From positions 1 through 55,946 of the forward strand of contig QXCR01000173.1 of assembly GCA_004380135.1 (NCBI GenBank): a DNA stretch of 55,946 bases. Reading direction: 5' to 3'. Every line of letters begins with the position of its first letter. Positions within the stretch are counted from its first letter, which is position 1. Shown one piece after another: positions 54,989 to 55,946 of this stretch. Source of the stretch: Stemphylium vesicarium. Its lineage: Eukaryota; Ascomycota; Dothideomycetes; Pleosporales; Pleosporaceae. Made by a program: the position numbers and the translations under genes. Below the pieces are notes generated by a model. It did not search any database, was not told the DNA's origin, and saw only the letters and a program-made list of their open reading frames with translations.

Positions 54989-55946
54989 TCAGAGTTTTGA
55001 GCTAGGTGCAAGTGTCTTTTGTACGAGCTCTAGGACGCGCTCAGCAGTTCCCCTGGGGAAGAGGTTAGTATGCATAGAATTATGTTCATGTTGGCATCAG
55101 AAAAGCGTCTGTCTCGCACCTGGACGGAAGACTTACCACGAAGATTGATACCCCGCTCCAGCATGCCCGTAGCAATGCACAACCGGAACCTCCCATTTCC
55201 CCACTTCAGTCTCAATCCTCACTCCGCCTTTCCTCGTCGCTACAACAAAACATACTCGTCAGCACAATCACACATCGCACCAAAGCCCATCTCCCACCAA
55301 CGCGCCCTCCTCCCAACAATCAAAAAAGTGAAGAAGATATAACAAACAACTTACGTCTCAACCCCACATTCCTTGCAATAACCTGCAACTCCTCGGGCCG
55401 CCCCAACTCAGGACAAAGCTCACAACATCTCCTCATAATATCCTGACCCAGCTCTTCATCCCACTCCGCGCTCCAGTCGCCGTCTTGGCGACTCCCGCCT
55501 AGAATCACGCCGCCGCCGAGGGGCCGTGGGAAGACGTAGGTAGTAGATGGATCGATGCGTGCGGGGGAGCGGAAGTACCTGTTTCACGCGTATCATCAGC
55601 ACAGTCCTGCCAATATCCAATATCCAGATTAGAAAGGGGGAGGGGACGGGGGAATCGTGGCTGTGTATGACGCGAGATTTGCAAGCTGTGAGCCATGCTT
55701 GACTCTATCAAATTCGTACATTCTAGAAATCGGCGTCTTGGGCTCGGCAACGAGCAGGGTTTGGCCGCGCGTGGGATACAGATTTGTATCGCGGATGTCG
55801 GAGAGGGTGAGGGAACCGAGACCAGTGCAGTTTATCAGGAGAGTGGTTGAGGGGTTGTCAGTGAGGAGGGCGGAGAGGGAGGGGTAGTGGCGGCGGATTA
55901 GTGTTACACCTTTCGATATGGCTTGTTGTTGGAGCCTGTGGTTTGC
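54989..55946 (-). CDS. D-amino-acid oxidase, C-terminal part, peroxisomal (cut by window edge)
   Basis: Four exon pieces on the minus strand, 55946-55720, 55578-55355, 55239-55137 and 55052-54989, join in phase to give 205 residues; the N-terminal FAD-binding loop lies beyond the window. Seen in order: LLINCTGLGSLTLSDI, the PTRGQTLLV strand, MYFRSPARIDPSTTYVFPRP (joined across an intron; the Tyr and Arg contact substrate), GVILGGSRQDGDWS, and the family signature VVHCYGHAGAGYQSSWGTA, which binds FAD. It ends SSKL, a perfect type 1 peroxisomal signal. The enzyme oxidises D-amino acids with O2 to imino acids and H2O2, which peroxisomal catalase removes. Intron donors are all GTAAG or GTACG. Splice-site choice is strongly supported by the continuous signature across them. 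Confidence 0.93.

Noticed and set aside
1..55946. Secondary-metabolite or defence gene cluster
   Set aside because: No PKS, NRPS, terpene cyclase, NLR or cluster regulator is present; the oxidoreductase and beta-lactamase-like genes that might suggest one are both dead and not adjacent to core enzymes.

Overview
The window is nuclear DNA of a filamentous ascomycete. Evidence: single genes on both strands without operons, GT..AG introns of mostly 45-60 bases with CTAAC/CTAAT-like branch sites, and gene families typical of Pezizomycotina (HET-domain protein, fungal rhodopsin-like membrane proteins, White Collar-2, ERMES subunit Mdm12, large-subunit catalase). The gene set and intron style suggest a dothideomycete, perhaps Pleosporales; that last step is inference. 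I see no CRISPR array, rRNA gene or intact transposon.

Layout. 0-10 kb: the tail of an unidentified gene, a Uls1-type SNF2/RING translocase (+) converging on RAD50 (-) across a (CT)26 microsatellite, then a short divergent promoter shared by RAD50 and the blue-light regulator WC-2. 11.7-13.5 kb: two dead genes lying head to head, a 5'-truncated rhodopsin-like gene (-) and a 5'-truncated beta-lactamase-like gene (+), both broken at about 12.34 kb. 13.5-26.8 kb: UBA4/MOCS3 (tRNA thiolation), a HET-domain protein with a pure (CAA)16 tract, an oxidoreductase pseudogene with two nonsense codons, SLX9 (ribosome biogenesis), an intact rhodopsin-like gene and a ZIP zinc transporter. 27-28 kb: a degenerate tRNA-Tyr-like sequence and 58-bp tandem repeats. 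28.8-31.1 kb: a cytosolic-type large catalase with CRE (TGACGTCA) sites upstream.

31.1-38.5 kb is nearly gene-free; the only supported gene is a 48-residue cysteine-rich protein behind a pyrimidine-rich leader. Mdm12 follows, then another poor stretch with one tentative spliced gene, then a large membrane-protein pseudogene. The right end is dense: TIM10, an unrecognised Ser/Pro-rich protein, GWT1 (GPI-anchor acylation), SFR1 (Rad51 accessory), a short-chain dehydrogenase, and the C-terminal part of a peroxisomal D-amino-acid oxidase ending in SKL.

There is no biosynthetic cluster. Shared themes are DNA repair (ULS1, RAD50, SFR1), mitochondrial biogenesis (MDM12, TIM10) and stress/peroxide handling (catalase; the oxidase makes peroxide). 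Joins between exons were worked out by hand from splice signals and reading-frame continuity; the totals quoted follow from those joins.
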